A stretch of DNA of 64,000 bases from Flavonifractor sp. An100 (GTDB lineage Bacteria; Bacillota; Clostridia; Oscillospirales; Oscillospiraceae): contig NZ_NFMA01000004.1 of assembly GCF_002161175.1 (NCBI RefSeq), positions 1-64,000 of the forward strand, written 5' to 3'. Below the pieces are notes generated by a model. The model was not told where the DNA came from and made no database searches. It saw only the letters and a program-made list of their open reading frames with translations. The translations under genes were made by a program, and so were the position numbers. Shown piece by piece: positions 25,912 to 34,466 of the stretch. Within the stretch, counting starts at the first letter, position 1. Every line of letters begins with the position of its first letter.

Positions 25912-27873
25912 TTACTCCTCGGTCTCAGCCTCAGCCTCTTCCTCCTGCTCCTCCTCAGCGGGAGCCTCCAGGAGAGCGCGGATGGACAGGGAGATCTTCT
26001 TGTTCTCCATATCCACATCGGTGATCTTCACGTCCACGCGATCGCCCTCAGCCAGCACATCGCTGGGCTTGTCGATGCGGTGGTCAGCGATCTGAGAGAT
26101 GTGGATCAGGCCGTCCACGCCAGGCACGACCTCGGCAAAGGCACCGAAGGTCATCAGCTTGACAATGCGGACATTGGCCACGTCGCCCACCTTGTAGGTG
26201 TTGGTGAACACGGTCCAGGGCTCCTGGCTGTGGTCCTTCATGCCCAGAGAGATCTTCTTCTTCTCCTTGTCGGCAGAGATAACATACACATCCACGGTGT
26301 CGCCAACCTTCACCACCTCAGAGGGGTGCTTGATGCGGCTCCAGGACAGCTCGGAGATGTGGACCATGCCGTCCACGCCGCCGATGTCCACAAAGGCGCC
26401 GTAAGAGGTCAGAGACTTCACGGTGCCGGTATAGTGCTTGCCGTCCTCGATCTCAGCCCAAACCTTCTCAGCGGCAGCGGCCCGCTCAGCACGGGTAACC
26501 TTGCTGATGGAGCCCACCACACGGCGGCGGCTGCGGTTGACCTCGGTGATGACCAGACGGACCTTGTGCTTGAGCAGCTCGCTCATGGGAGTCTCGCGGG
26601 GCAGGCCAGTCTGAGAAGCAGGAACGAAGACCCGGTTGCCCTTGACGGAAACCACGACGCCGCCCTTGTTGTCCTCAATGACGACACCTTCCATAACGGT
26701 CTCGTTATCCTTAGCAGCCTCAATCTCTTCCCAACCCTTGTTGATGTCCAGACGGCGCTTGGACAGCTTGACCATGCAGTCCCGGTCGCTCACCAGCATA
26801 ACATAGGTCTCGATCTCGTCGCCAACCTTGACTACGTCCTCGGGCTTAACGGTGGGATCATCGCTCAGCTCAGACAGCGGAATGTAGCCAGGATACTTGA
26901 TGCCCAGCTCGACCTGAATCTCAGTCGGTGTAATTTCAACGACTGTACCAGTTACCTTATCCCCCGTATTTAAAGTTTTGATCGACTCCTCTAGCAGCTC
27001 TGCAAAGGACTTTTCGATCTCCATGATTTCATCGCTCATTTTGTCATAGACCTCCTTTATTATCCACGCGGGCGTAGACGCACCCGCCGTGATGCCGACC
27101 ATTTCCGCCGGGGCCATGCCGGCCAGGTCCAGATCCTCCGCCCGTTCGATCAACCGGACATCGGGACAGACCTCCCTACAAAGCTCCGCCAGGCGCTTGG
27201 TATTGGAGCTTTTGCGGTCGCCAATGACTACCATCGTGCCGCATTCTCCAGCCAACCGATGGGCCTCCTCCTGGCGTTTGGACGTCGCTCCACATATTGT
27301 ATCAAAAAAATCTGCGTTTGTACACTCTTTTTTTGCTTTTTTCACGCACCCGTCCCAAATTTTCCTGGTGGAGGTGGTTTGAGAGACAAATGTGAGGGGC
27401 AAATCCTTCCGCCGAGGATCCTGGGAAAGCCACTGCCCCAAGGCTTCCTCCCCCGGAAGTACCACAGGATGCTTACACCATCCCGCAATGGCCACCACCT
27501 CCGGATGGTCCGGAGTTCCAATAATAATTGGCTGTCTTCCTTGCTCCTCCGCCTGAGACACAATTTCATGAATCCGGGTCACATTGGGGCAGGTGGCATC
27601 CAGAATGGGAATCCCCCGCTCCTCCAATTGTTCATACACCGCTCGGCTCTCTCCGTGGGAGCGGATAATCACACTGGTATTGGGGGGAATATCCTCCATC
27701 CGCTCCACCACATGGACGCCCCGTTCTCCCAAATGGCGGATCACATCCTGGTTATGGATAATAGATCCCAGCATCACGCAGGGCTTGCCCTCTTCCGCCA
27801 TCTTTTCTGCCAGCTCCACCGCCCGGCGCACACCATAACAAAATCCCGCGGACTTGGCCAACACAATGCTCAC
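25912..27873 (-). CDS. ispH-rpsA: IspH fused to ribosomal protein S1
   Basis: The 653-aa protein joins HMBPP reductase (residues 1-278; cluster cysteines C12, C95 and C194, with H40, H73, H123 and E125 at active-site positions) to four S1 RNA-binding domains (about 300-370, 385-455, 475-545 and 560-630) and an acidic tail. IspH makes IPP/DMAPP in the last MEP step; S1 helps mRNA bind the 30S subunit. Such fusions are known in Clostridia. The S1 half looks richer in preferred codons than the IspH half. An internal ATG at 27039 (residue 279) follows a perfect Shine-Dalgarno, so free S1 may also be made. The start overlaps the plsC stop. Confidence 0.97.
   Translation of the reverse strand: MSIVLAKSAGFCYGVRRAVELAEKMAEEGKPCVMLGSIIHNQDVIRHLGERGVHVVERMEDIPPNTSVIIRSHGESRAVYEQLEERGIPILDATCPNVTRIHEIVSQAEEQGRQPIIIGTPDHPEVVAIAGWCKHPVVLPGEEALGQWLSQDPRRKDLPLTFVSQTTSTRKIWDGCVKKAKKECTNADFFDTICGATSKRQEEAHRLAGECGTMVVIGDRKSSNTKRLAELCREVCPDVRLIERAEDLDLAGMAPAEMVGITAGASTPAWIIKEVYDKMSDEIMEIEKSFAELLEESIKTLNTGDKVTGTVVEITPTEIQVELGIKYPGYIPLSELSDDPTVKPEDVVKVGDEIETYVMLVSDRDCMVKLSKRRLDINKGWEEIEAAKDNETVMEGVVIEDNKGGVVVSVKGNRVFVPASQTGLPRETPMSELLKHKVRLVITEVNRSRRRVVGSISKVTRAERAAAAEKVWAEIEDGKHYTGTVKSLTSYGAFVDIGGVDGMVHISELSWSRIKHPSEVVKVGDTVDVYVISADKEKKKISLGMKDHSQEPWTVFTNTYKVGDVANVRIVKLMTFGAFAEVVPGVDGLIHISQIADHRIDKPSDVLAEGDRVDVKITDVDMENKKISLSIRALLEAPAEEEQEEEAEAETEE
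27039..27058 (-). promoter_or_regulatory. Internal ribosome-binding site and start between IspH and S1
   Basis: On the minus strand AAAGGAGGTC (27049-27058) precedes the in-frame ATG at 27039 (MSDEIMEIEK) by nine bases. The ATG lies exactly at the domain junction, before the first S1 domain. The codons AAG GAG GTC encode Lys-Glu-Val in the IspH C-terminus, so coincidence cannot be excluded. Confidence 0.5.
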
Positions 27874-28517
27874 TTAGCAACCTCCTCCAGCTTATGGACT
27901 CGGTTCATCAGCTCATGGGTAATCTCATCCAGCTCGTCTGCCGTTGGTTTTCTACCCTGGAAGGTGGGCTGAAACGGCTCACCGATCACCACCAGGTTAG
28001 AGCGAAACAGCCGTTTTTCCGGCTGGATGTACACAGGAAGAAGAGGAACTCCCGTCCGGGTGGCAAACATTGCCGCCCCGGTCTTAGCCGCTACATCTTC
28101 TCCACTGTGGACACGGGTGCCCTCCGGAAACATCAGCAGCTTACAGCCGTCCTTGAGAAACTTCAGGGCGGTCTTCACCGCCTTCATATCCGCATGTCCC
28201 CGGTCTACCCCAAATACACCGGCCTTTCCTAAAATCCAGCCGATGAAGGGAACCCGCATAATCTGAATCTTGGCCATGGCACGCATGGGATAGTGGTAGC
28301 CAAAGGCAAACACCACGTAAAAGGGATCTCCAATGGTGGTATGATTGGGACAAATCACCACCGGCCCCTCCGGAATATGCTCCCGTCCAACCACCCGAAT
28401 CGGACGAAACAGGTGAAAGAAGGGCCAGATTACAACATATAGAAAGTGGAACCAGGCATCCATCCGTCTGCGTTGCTGACCATTATTTTCTGCCACACTC
28501 ACAGTCTCATTGCTCAC
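27870..28517 (-). CDS. plsC: 1-acyl-sn-glycerol-3-phosphate acyltransferase
   Basis: PlsC acylates lysophosphatidic acid to phosphatidic acid at the membrane. The 215-aa protein has the acyltransferase motifs NHTTIGDPF (an NHx4D-type box) and FPEGTR, with a hydrophobic N-terminal segment (WFHFLYVVIWPFFHLF). It overlaps cmk upstream and ispH-rpsA downstream by four bases each, the cmk-plsC-ispH order of many Clostridia. Confidence 0.94.
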   Translation of the reverse strand: MSNETVSVAENNGQQRRRMDAWFHFLYVVIWPFFHLFRPIRVVGREHIPEGPVVICPNHTTIGDPFYVVFAFGYHYPMRAMAKIQIMRVPFIGWILGKAGVFGVDRGHADMKAVKTALKFLKDGCKLLMFPEGTRVHSGEDVAAKTGAAMFATRTGVPLLPVYIQPEKRLFRSNLVVIGEPFQPTFQGRKPTADELDEITHELMNRVHKLEEVAK

Positions 28518-29191
28518 AGGACGATCTTCTCCTTTATTACAGCCAGCAGGGCCTGTAAGCTCTGGGCCAAATTCAGTGCGGTGGTATCCACAAGTTGGGC
28601 ATCCTCCGCCTGCCGCAGGGGAGCCACAGGACGGCTGCGGTCCTGCTCATCCCGCTGAATAATATCCCGCAAAATGGTATCATAATCCGCACTGGCCCCC
28701 CGCTGCTCCAGCTCCAGCAGGCGGCGCTTTGCCCTGGCTTCCGGGGCGGCTGTCAAAAAAATCTTCACATCCGCCTGGGGCAAAACTACGGTACCAATGT
28801 CTCTGCCATCCATGACTACATCATGCTCCCGGGCCAGCTTCCGCTGAAATTCCAGCAGGAAGTCCCGCACGGCAGGAATGGCCGCAACCTGAGAGGCGAT
28901 TCCCGACACTTGATGCTCCCGGATGGCTTGGGATACATCCTCGCCCTCCAAAAACATACGCTGTCCCCCATCCGGACCATAATCCATTCGGATATCCAGA
29001 TGGTCCAGAAGGGGGATCACCTGCTGGGACTGTGAGGCATCCACCCCGCAGCGAAGCGTTTTTAGCGCCACCGTGCGGTAAATGGCTCCAGTGTCCACAT
29101 ATAAAAATCCCAGTTCCTTGGCTACTTGACGGGCCAGCGTGCTTTTTCCCGCACCAGCCGGCCCGTCAATGGCTATACTTCTACGCTTCAT
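28514..29191 (-). CDS. cmk: Cytidylate kinase
   Basis: Cmk phosphorylates CMP and dCMP. The 225-aa protein has the P-loop DGPAGAGKST, the GRDIGTVVLP region and the lid-like RRRLLELEQRG. Length is typical. It overlaps plsC downstream. Confidence 0.97.
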   Translation of the reverse strand: MKRRSIAIDGPAGAGKSTLARQVAKELGFLYVDTGAIYRTVALKTLRCGVDASQSQQVIPLLDHLDIRMDYGPDGGQRMFLEGEDVSQAIREHQVSGIASQVAAIPAVRDFLLEFQRKLAREHDVVMDGRDIGTVVLPQADVKIFLTAAPEARAKRRLLELEQRGASADYDTILRDIIQRDEQDRSRPVAPLRQAEDAQLVDTTALNLAQSLQALLAVIKEKIVL

Positions 29192-29219
29192 CCTGATCCG
29201 CTCCAGTTATAGTTTCATT

Positions 29220-30482
29220 CTAATGCTGCCCCAGCTCCAAAAACTGGACTGCGCCCTCTCCGGCCGCCCGACCGGTGGCCCAGGCAATTTGGAGGTTAAA
29301 TCCTCCCGTATACGCATCTACATCCAGCAGTTCTCCAGCTAAAAACAGCCCTGATACCCGTTTGGAGGCCATGGTCTTGGGATCAACCTCTCCCACCTTT
29401 ACCCCACCTGAGGTCACAATCGCCTCAGCAATGGGGCGCGGTCCACGCACCTGTACGGTAAAGTGCTTGAACATCTCCACCAGGCGGCGGCGCTCCCCCT
29501 TTGTCAAATCATGGGCCTTCCGCTCCCCCGGAATCTCCGCCCGCTCCAACAGCACTGGAACCATCAATCGTGGCGCCAGTGCTCCCAGTACATTAGCCAT
29601 ATCCCGGTTGGCGTTGGCAATGAGCTCCCGCACCAGACGGGCATCCAAAGTGGCCTCCTCCAAGGCGGGTTTTAGGTCAATAGACAGGCGGTAAGACTCC
29701 TTCCCCATCTCCCGCATATGGGCGCTGGCTGACAGCACCAGCGGTCCGGACAGCCCAAAATGGGTAAACAGCATTTCCCCCTGCTCCTGGTAGAGGACTT
29801 TCCCCTTACCATTTCGCACGGTCAGCTTCACATTTTTCAGTGCTAGCCCCTGCATGGCGGCGCAGAAGGGGTCCGGCGACTCCAAGGGTACTAAGGACGG
29901 AACCGGGGGAACAATGGTATGTCCCATCTCTTCCGCCATCCCATATCCGTCCCCAGTAGAACCAGTGGCCGGGTAGGAAGCCCCACCAGTAGAAAGGATA
30001 ACCGCTTTACAGAATATTACCCCTTGGTCCGTCCCCACTCCTGTGACCGCACCCTCACAGGACAACAGCCGCTTTGCGCGGGCATGGAGGATGGGCACCC
30101 GCAGGCGGCGCAGCTCCATGTATAGACCGTCAATCACATCAGCGGAACGGTCCGATTGAGGAAACACCCGGTTCCCTCGCTCCACCTTTAAGGGAACTCC
30201 CAGACTGCGGAAAAACTCTTCCACAAACTCCGGCGGGGTATGGTTCATGGCACTGTAAAGGAAACGGCCATTCCGAGGAACAGCGGCGAGCACCTCCTGA
30301 GCTGAGCAGTGATTTGTCACATTACACCGGCCCTTGCCCGTGATGTACAGTTTACGGCCCACTTTTTCATTGCGTTCCACCAGGCAGACCGAGCAGCCTT
30401 CCCGAGCCGCAGTAATTGCGGCCATCATCCCAGCCGCTCCCCCGCCGATCACAACCAGTGAATAGGCCTTCTGTTCCGTCAC
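29220..30482 (-). CDS. HI0933-family NAD(P)/FAD-dependent oxidoreductase
   Basis: The 420-aa flavoprotein has an N-terminal Rossmann FAD-binding motif (GGGAAGMMAAITAAREG) followed by NEKVGRKLYITGKGRCN and a C-terminal FAD contact GEVDPKTMASKRVSGLFLAG. This is the HI0933/YhiN family (BaiN-like proteins in gut Clostridia act as enoate reductases in bile acid metabolism). The substrate here is unknown. It overlaps the upstream RpiR-family gene by four bases. Confidence 0.88.
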   Translation of the reverse strand: MTEQKAYSLVVIGGGAAGMMAAITAAREGCSVCLVERNEKVGRKLYITGKGRCNVTNHCSAQEVLAAVPRNGRFLYSAMNHTPPEFVEEFFRSLGVPLKVERGNRVFPQSDRSADVIDGLYMELRRLRVPILHARAKRLLSCEGAVTGVGTDQGVIFCKAVILSTGGASYPATGSTGDGYGMAEEMGHTIVPPVPSLVPLESPDPFCAAMQGLALKNVKLTVRNGKGKVLYQEQGEMLFTHFGLSGPLVLSASAHMREMGKESYRLSIDLKPALEEATLDARLVRELIANANRDMANVLGALAPRLMVPVLLERAEIPGERKAHDLTKGERRRLVEMFKHFTVQVRGPRPIAEAIVTSGGVKVGEVDPKTMASKRVSGLFLAGELLDVDAYTGGFNLQIAWATGRAAGEGAVQFLELGQH

Positions 30483-31342
30483 TCCTGCACCTTCTCATAC
30501 ACGCCGTATTCCTCCCAGATCCGCTCCAGATTCTGGAAGGTGGCCGCCAAATCGTCATTCTTCTTCTGGCTCACCGCCACCAGAAGGGCATTGATCAGGG
30601 AGAGAGGCGCTACCAAGGAGTCTACAAAGGACGCCATATCACTGCGCGCCTTCAAAAGATAAGTACCCAGAGGGGCCAGCGGAGACGCCTCGCTGTCGGT
30701 GATGGCAATGGTAGTAGCCCCCCGGTCCCGGGCAAAATTCATGGCCTGGACCGTCCGGCTAGAATACCGGGGGAAGCTAACGCCGATGACCACATCTCCC
30801 TCTCCTACCCGGAGCAGGCGTTCAAACACTTCGCTGGCCGTGTTGGCAGAGACCTCCACCACATTGTCAAAAATAAGATTAAAGTAAAAGGTCAGGAAAG
30901 TCGCAATGGCAGCGGAGGAGCGCACCCCCATAATGTAGATCTTTCGTGCCGACACAATGGCCTCGGCCGCCTTCTCAAAGCTATCCCGATCCAACTCCTC
31001 CAAGGTGAGGCGGATCTTCTCAATGTCAGACTGGAGCACCATGGACAGCAGATCCTGGTCCCCCAGCCGGTCATTGGTCACCTCGATGCGCTGCACCGAG
31101 GTCAGGCGGTTCCGAATCATCTTCTGCAGCGATTTCTGCATATCTGGATAGCCCTGATACCCCAGCTCCGCAGCAAAGCGCACCACTGTAGACTCACTGA
31201 CGCCCACCCGCTTGCCTAGCCGGCTGGCGGTCATAAAGGCCGCTTTATCATAAGATTCCAGAATGAAATTGGCAATCCGCTTTTGTCCCTTGGAAAATGT
31301 AGGCATATTCCCCTGGATCAAAGTAAGGATGTCATGATTCAT
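30479..31342 (-). CDS. MurR/RpiR-family transcriptional regulator
   Basis: The 287-aa protein has an N-terminal HTH (about 1-77, with ASRLGKRVGVSESTVVRFAAELGYQ split across helices) and a C-terminal SIS domain (about 125-250) that binds phosphosugars. Members control sugar or amino-sugar genes. No sugar genes are adjacent, so its target is not evident. It is the first gene of a group leading into the flavoprotein, cmk, plsC and ispH-rpsA. Confidence 0.9.
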   Translation of the reverse strand: MNHDILTLIQGNMPTFSKGQKRIANFILESYDKAAFMTASRLGKRVGVSESTVVRFAAELGYQGYPDMQKSLQKMIRNRLTSVQRIEVTNDRLGDQDLLSMVLQSDIEKIRLTLEELDRDSFEKAAEAIVSARKIYIMGVRSSAAIATFLTFYFNLIFDNVVEVSANTASEVFERLLRVGEGDVVIGVSFPRYSSRTVQAMNFARDRGATTIAITDSEASPLAPLGTYLLKARSDMASFVDSLVAPLSLINALLVAVSQKKNDDLAATFQNLERIWEEYGVYEKVQE

Positions 31343-31384
31343 CAGACGCTCATCTCCTGGCTTATTTGCTTCATTATAGAGGAC

Positions 31385-31413
31385 ATTCTAATTCATATTA
31401 CTCTGAACCGCAA
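31385..31413 (-). promoter_or_regulatory. Possible promoter of the RpiR-family regulator
   Basis: On the minus strand TTGCGG (31408-31413), a 17-bp spacer and TAGAAT (31385-31390). A second TATAAT-like box lies nearer the gene without a clear -35. Confidence 0.45.
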
Positions 31414-31455
31414 AAAAATGCAAGGGATTTCCCAATAAAATTCATTTTATCCCTT
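31412..31455 (-). terminator. Terminator overlapping the rluB stop codon
   Basis: The minus-strand stem AAGGGAT/ATCCCTT with inner AAAAT/ATTTT pairing (31422-31455) is followed by GCATTTTTTT. The rluB stop lies inside the stem. Confidence 0.75.
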
Positions 31456-32169
31456 TTCTTCCAGATGAGACAGGGATAGGACCTCCTGAGGGGTCAGATA
31501 TCTCCACTGGCCGGGCTTTAGCGTGCGGTCCAGGTTCAGTCCACCCTCCCGCACCCGCTTCAGGCGCAGGACCGTCAAACCCGCATGGGCACACATCCGC
31601 CGGACCTGACGGTACTTGCCCTGATGAATGACGATGGACAGCTGGGTCACTCCCCCGCTGCTCCTCCCCTGCCGCACCCGGGCCGGAAAGAGCCGTTCTC
31701 CGTCCAGTTCCATAGGCGTTGACAACACCGGTACTGCCCGCTTCACGTCACCGGTTACCCAGACCAGATATTCCTTCTCCACCTCATGGCTGGGATGGAG
31801 CAGGCGGTTGGTGAGGGCGCCATCATCTGTCATGATCAACAGCCCTTCCGAATCCATATCCAGCCGGCCCACCGGCCACACCCGTGTTGGACAGTCGGAC
31901 ACCAGGGCGGCTACTGTTTTTCTGCCCTTCTCGTCGGACAGGGTAGTCACATAGCCCCGGGGCTTATGCAGCATCAAGTAAACCCGGTCTCCCCCCGGGG
32001 TCAATGCACGGCCATCCACCTCCACCCGATCCCGGTCCAGATCCGCCTTATCCCCCAATTGGGCCCGCTGTCCATTCACCGTGACCCGCCCGGCTATAAT
32101 CCACTCCTCCGCTGTCCTCCTGGAGGCTAAGCCACAGGCGGAAATCAGCTTTTGCAGTCGCTCCTCCAT
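31447..32169 (-). CDS. rluB: Pseudouridine synthase, RsuA/RluB family
   Basis: The enzyme isomerises uridine in rRNA (probably 23S, as RluB does). The 240-aa protein has an N-terminal S4 RNA-binding domain (LQKLISACGLASRRTAEEWI) and the catalytic-aspartate motif GRLDMDSEGLLI. A member of this family lies near scpAB and a D-Ala-D-Ala carboxypeptidase gene in Bacillus too. RsuA specificity cannot be fully excluded. Confidence 0.88.
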   Translation of the reverse strand: MEERLQKLISACGLASRRTAEEWIIAGRVTVNGQRAQLGDKADLDRDRVEVDGRALTPGGDRVYLMLHKPRGYVTTLSDEKGRKTVAALVSDCPTRVWPVGRLDMDSEGLLIMTDDGALTNRLLHPSHEVEKEYLVWVTGDVKRAVPVLSTPMELDGERLFPARVRQGRSSGGVTQLSIVIHQGKYRQVRRMCAHAGLTVLRLKRVREGGLNLDRTLKPGQWRYLTPQEVLSLSHLEEKG

Positions 32170-32200
32170 CTGCTCCCCTCCATTTCTCGTTTCTTCTCTG

Positions 32201-33301
32201 TTACCCGGCCAGCGTCTGAAACCACCATCCTAAAAATCCCTGGTGGGGTGCCAGGTTGTCAGGCATCTGCTGTCCCGTCACCAGGGAGACCCGGGCACAT
32301 TCCACTCCATCCACCCGGATCACCACCTCGCCTACTTCCGTGCCTACAGGAACCGGAGCCTCCAGGACCTCTTTTGTGAGGGTCAGCTCCTGGCTTACCT
32401 GCTCCCCCGCTCCCACACACAGCACCGCATCGTACTGGGCTACAATGGGACATACCGGCACCAGGCTATTGACCGCAGGTAGATACCCCACAGGCTGGCC
32501 GGCTTCAAGCGGCCGCTCTGCCCGGTAAGTCTCAAACCCAAAATCAAATAAAGCAGCGTGGTCCGCCCAGTCGTTGGGGTCGTTTAAGGTCACACAGACC
32601 AGTGTCAGCCCATCCCGCTCTGCTGCAGAGACCAGGGTACGCCCTGACTTCTCCGTGTATCCAGTCTTCATCCCGATGCAGCCGTCATACCGCCACAGCA
32701 GCTTGTTATGGTTGGTCATGACCCGCTGATCGAAAGTGATGGATTTTGTGGCCATCATTTCCCTCAGCTGCTCCTGTTGTAGGCAAGCCTGTCCCAGCAG
32801 CGCCATATCATAGGCGGTGGAGTAGTGTCCTTCTTCGTCCAGTCCATTGGGGTTGGCAAAGTGGCTGTTTTTCATCCCCAGTTGGGCGGCTTTCTCATTC
32901 ATCCGCCCCACAAAGGCCTCCACACTGCCTGCGCAGTAGCCCGCCACGGCAATGGCCGCGTCGTTACCCGAGCGCAGCAGTAAGCCATACAGCAGCGCTT
33001 TCAGGGAAATTGTCTCTCCCGCACGCAAATAGAGAGAGGAGCCCTCCACCCCCGTCCAGGCCGGATCGATGGTGACCTCCTCCTCCAAATCGTGCCCAGA
33101 CTCCAGCGCTACCAGGGCCGTCATCAGCTTGGTAATGCTGGCAATGGGCCGGCGTTCATGGGCATTCGACTGGCATAGTACCCGCCCGCTGGCAGCGTCC
33201 ATCAGCACCATGGAGGAGGCACTGGTATCCACTGCGGCCGCCGTCGGAACCATCCCAGCCACCAAAAGCGCCGCAAACAGCACGGCATACATACGTTTCA
33301 T
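32201..33301 (-). CDS. dacF: D-alanyl-D-alanine carboxypeptidase, DacF-like
   Basis: This low-molecular-weight penicillin-binding protein trims peptidoglycan cross-link precursors; DacF acts on the spore cortex. The 366-aa protein has a signal peptide (about 1-23), the SxxK motif ASITK, the SGN motif (LLRSGNDAA) and KTG (GMKTGYTEKSG), followed by a beta-rich C-terminal domain. A candidate sigma-G-type promoter lies upstream at 33337-33366, supporting a sporulation role. Confidence 0.9.
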   Translation of the reverse strand: MKRMYAVLFAALLVAGMVPTAAAVDTSASSMVLMDAASGRVLCQSNAHERRPIASITKLMTALVALESGHDLEEEVTIDPAWTGVEGSSLYLRAGETISLKALLYGLLLRSGNDAAIAVAGYCAGSVEAFVGRMNEKAAQLGMKNSHFANPNGLDEEGHYSTAYDMALLGQACLQQEQLREMMATKSITFDQRVMTNHNKLLWRYDGCIGMKTGYTEKSGRTLVSAAERDGLTLVCVTLNDPNDWADHAALFDFGFETYRAERPLEAGQPVGYLPAVNSLVPVCPIVAQYDAVLCVGAGEQVSQELTLTKEVLEAPVPVGTEVGEVVIRVDGVECARVSLVTGQQMPDNLAPHQGFLGWWFQTLAG

Positions 33302-33336
33302 CCACGGTCACCTTCCCTAATCCATCAAAGTGCCGT

Positions 33337-33366
33337 TAGTATGCGGTGCCGTTTCTTCTTTTATGG
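33337..33366 (-). promoter_or_regulatory. Candidate forespore (sigma-G type) promoter of dacF
   Basis: On the minus strand CCATA (33362-33366), an 18-bp spacer and CATACTA (33337-33343) fit the sigma-G pattern (GMATR, 18 bp, CATNNTA) apart from the first base. It lies between ytfJ and dacF, so dacF can be transcribed separately in the forespore. Confidence 0.55.
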
Positions 33367-33388
33367 CGGGAAATTTCTGACTGGTTGC

Positions 33389-33805
33389 TTATTCCGACAC
33401 AAAATCGGCCTCCTGGGCCTTCTTCTCCTGGCGGCGTTCGATAAAATCGGTTACCTTGTCCACTACCTCAGGGACCGCCTCAATCACCCGATCCACGGTG
33501 CTGGCTGGGCCGGGAGCCACGGGCAGCAACTTTACTGTGCCATCCCGCACCACCAAAAAGGCCACGGGCTCCAGCTTTGCCCCTGCACTGCTCCCGCCGC
33601 CGAAGTTGCTCTCCGAAGGAGCCTGCTTCTTCGTGGAAAATTCCGTTCCCGCCCCTGCAATTCCAAGGGACAGTCGGGAAACGGGGATCAGCGTCACCCC
33701 TTCCGCCTGGATTGGGGTGCCGATAATGGTATTGGCATCCGCCAGAGCCTTGACATGCTCCAGGGTAGTCTGCATCAAATCTTTTAAGGGATTGCTCTTT
33801 TCCAT
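33389..33805 (-). CDS. ytfJ: GerW-family sporulation protein YtfJ
   Basis: YtfJ (GerW) is a forespore protein needed for normal germination in Bacillus. The 138-aa protein shows the family core TIIGTPIQAEGVTLIPVSRL, a Gly/Ser-rich segment (SNFGGGSSAGAKLEPVAFLV) and IEAVPEVVDKVTDFI. It follows the DUF2953 gene by four bases. Confidence 0.92.
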   Translation of the reverse strand: MEKSNPLKDLMQTTLEHVKALADANTIIGTPIQAEGVTLIPVSRLSLGIAGAGTEFSTKKQAPSESNFGGGSSAGAKLEPVAFLVVRDGTVKLLPVAPGPASTVDRVIEAVPEVVDKVTDFIERRQEKKAQEADFVSE

Positions 33806-33809
33806 CGTT

Positions 33810-34466
33810 TCAGGCCGCCTTTCTCTCCTGTTTTGCTGATGCTTGTTCCTCCCGCACGCGCAAGAAGGTTTTCAGAGCCTTTAGGCCATATACTACTCCA
33901 AGGTATACCCCTTGTCCCACTCGGATAGACAGGGTCGCTGTACCATATACCTTTGTGCCGCCCCCGTTAAAGTCCACCTGTATCCGGGCCGTCCCATCCT
34001 TGACATGGAAGGCGCTCGTCAACGGCTCCCAAAGAGAGGCCAGCACCACATTTGCCTTGCCGTAAGCCAGAGCCGCATCTGCCGGGTCGGCCGTACCCAC
34101 AGTCAGTTCCAGCTCCAAATGATCCACCCTCAGCTTATGATAAAACCGTCCCGCCGCCTCGATCACCACCGGAAGCAGGGCCTGAACATATTCCAGCGCT
34201 CCCCCCACCCGGTCTCCCAGAGACGGCTGCGGCGCAGGTGCGGCTGCTGGTTTTTTTTCTCTGGGCGTCCCTTTTGCAGGCTTTTTCTTTGCTTTTTCCG
34301 GACTCTTTTTTTTCTCTTTCCAGGGAAAAACCGGGATACGCAGCGGCCCCACACGGGCCCAAACCAACAGGCCAGAGGCACCATACTCCACCTGACATCC
34401 AACGGGAAGCAGAGCCAGAATGACCAGCAGCAGGGCAACAACAGCCAGGACAACTACCGCTGTCAT
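33810..34466 (-). CDS. DUF2953 domain protein
   Basis: The 218-aa protein has one N-terminal membrane helix (about 2-22), a lysine/alanine-rich linker (about 52-85, KKKSPEKAKKKPAKGTPREK) and a C-terminal beta-rich domain with HHLE-like DHLELELTVGTADPADAALAYG, split here for length. DUF2953 is usually found beside ytfJ/gerW in spore formers, as here. Function is unknown; a role in the spore envelope is a guess from context. Its start overlaps scpB. Confidence 0.8.
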   Translation of the reverse strand: MTAVVVLAVVALLLVILALLPVGCQVEYGASGLLVWARVGPLRIPVFPWKEKKKSPEKAKKKPAKGTPREKKPAAAPAPQPSLGDRVGGALEYVQALLPVVIEAAGRFYHKLRVDHLELELTVGTADPADAALAYGKANVVLASLWEPLTSAFHVKDGTARIQVDFNGGGTKVYGTATLSIRVGQGVYLGVVYGLKALKTFLRVREEQASAKQERKAA

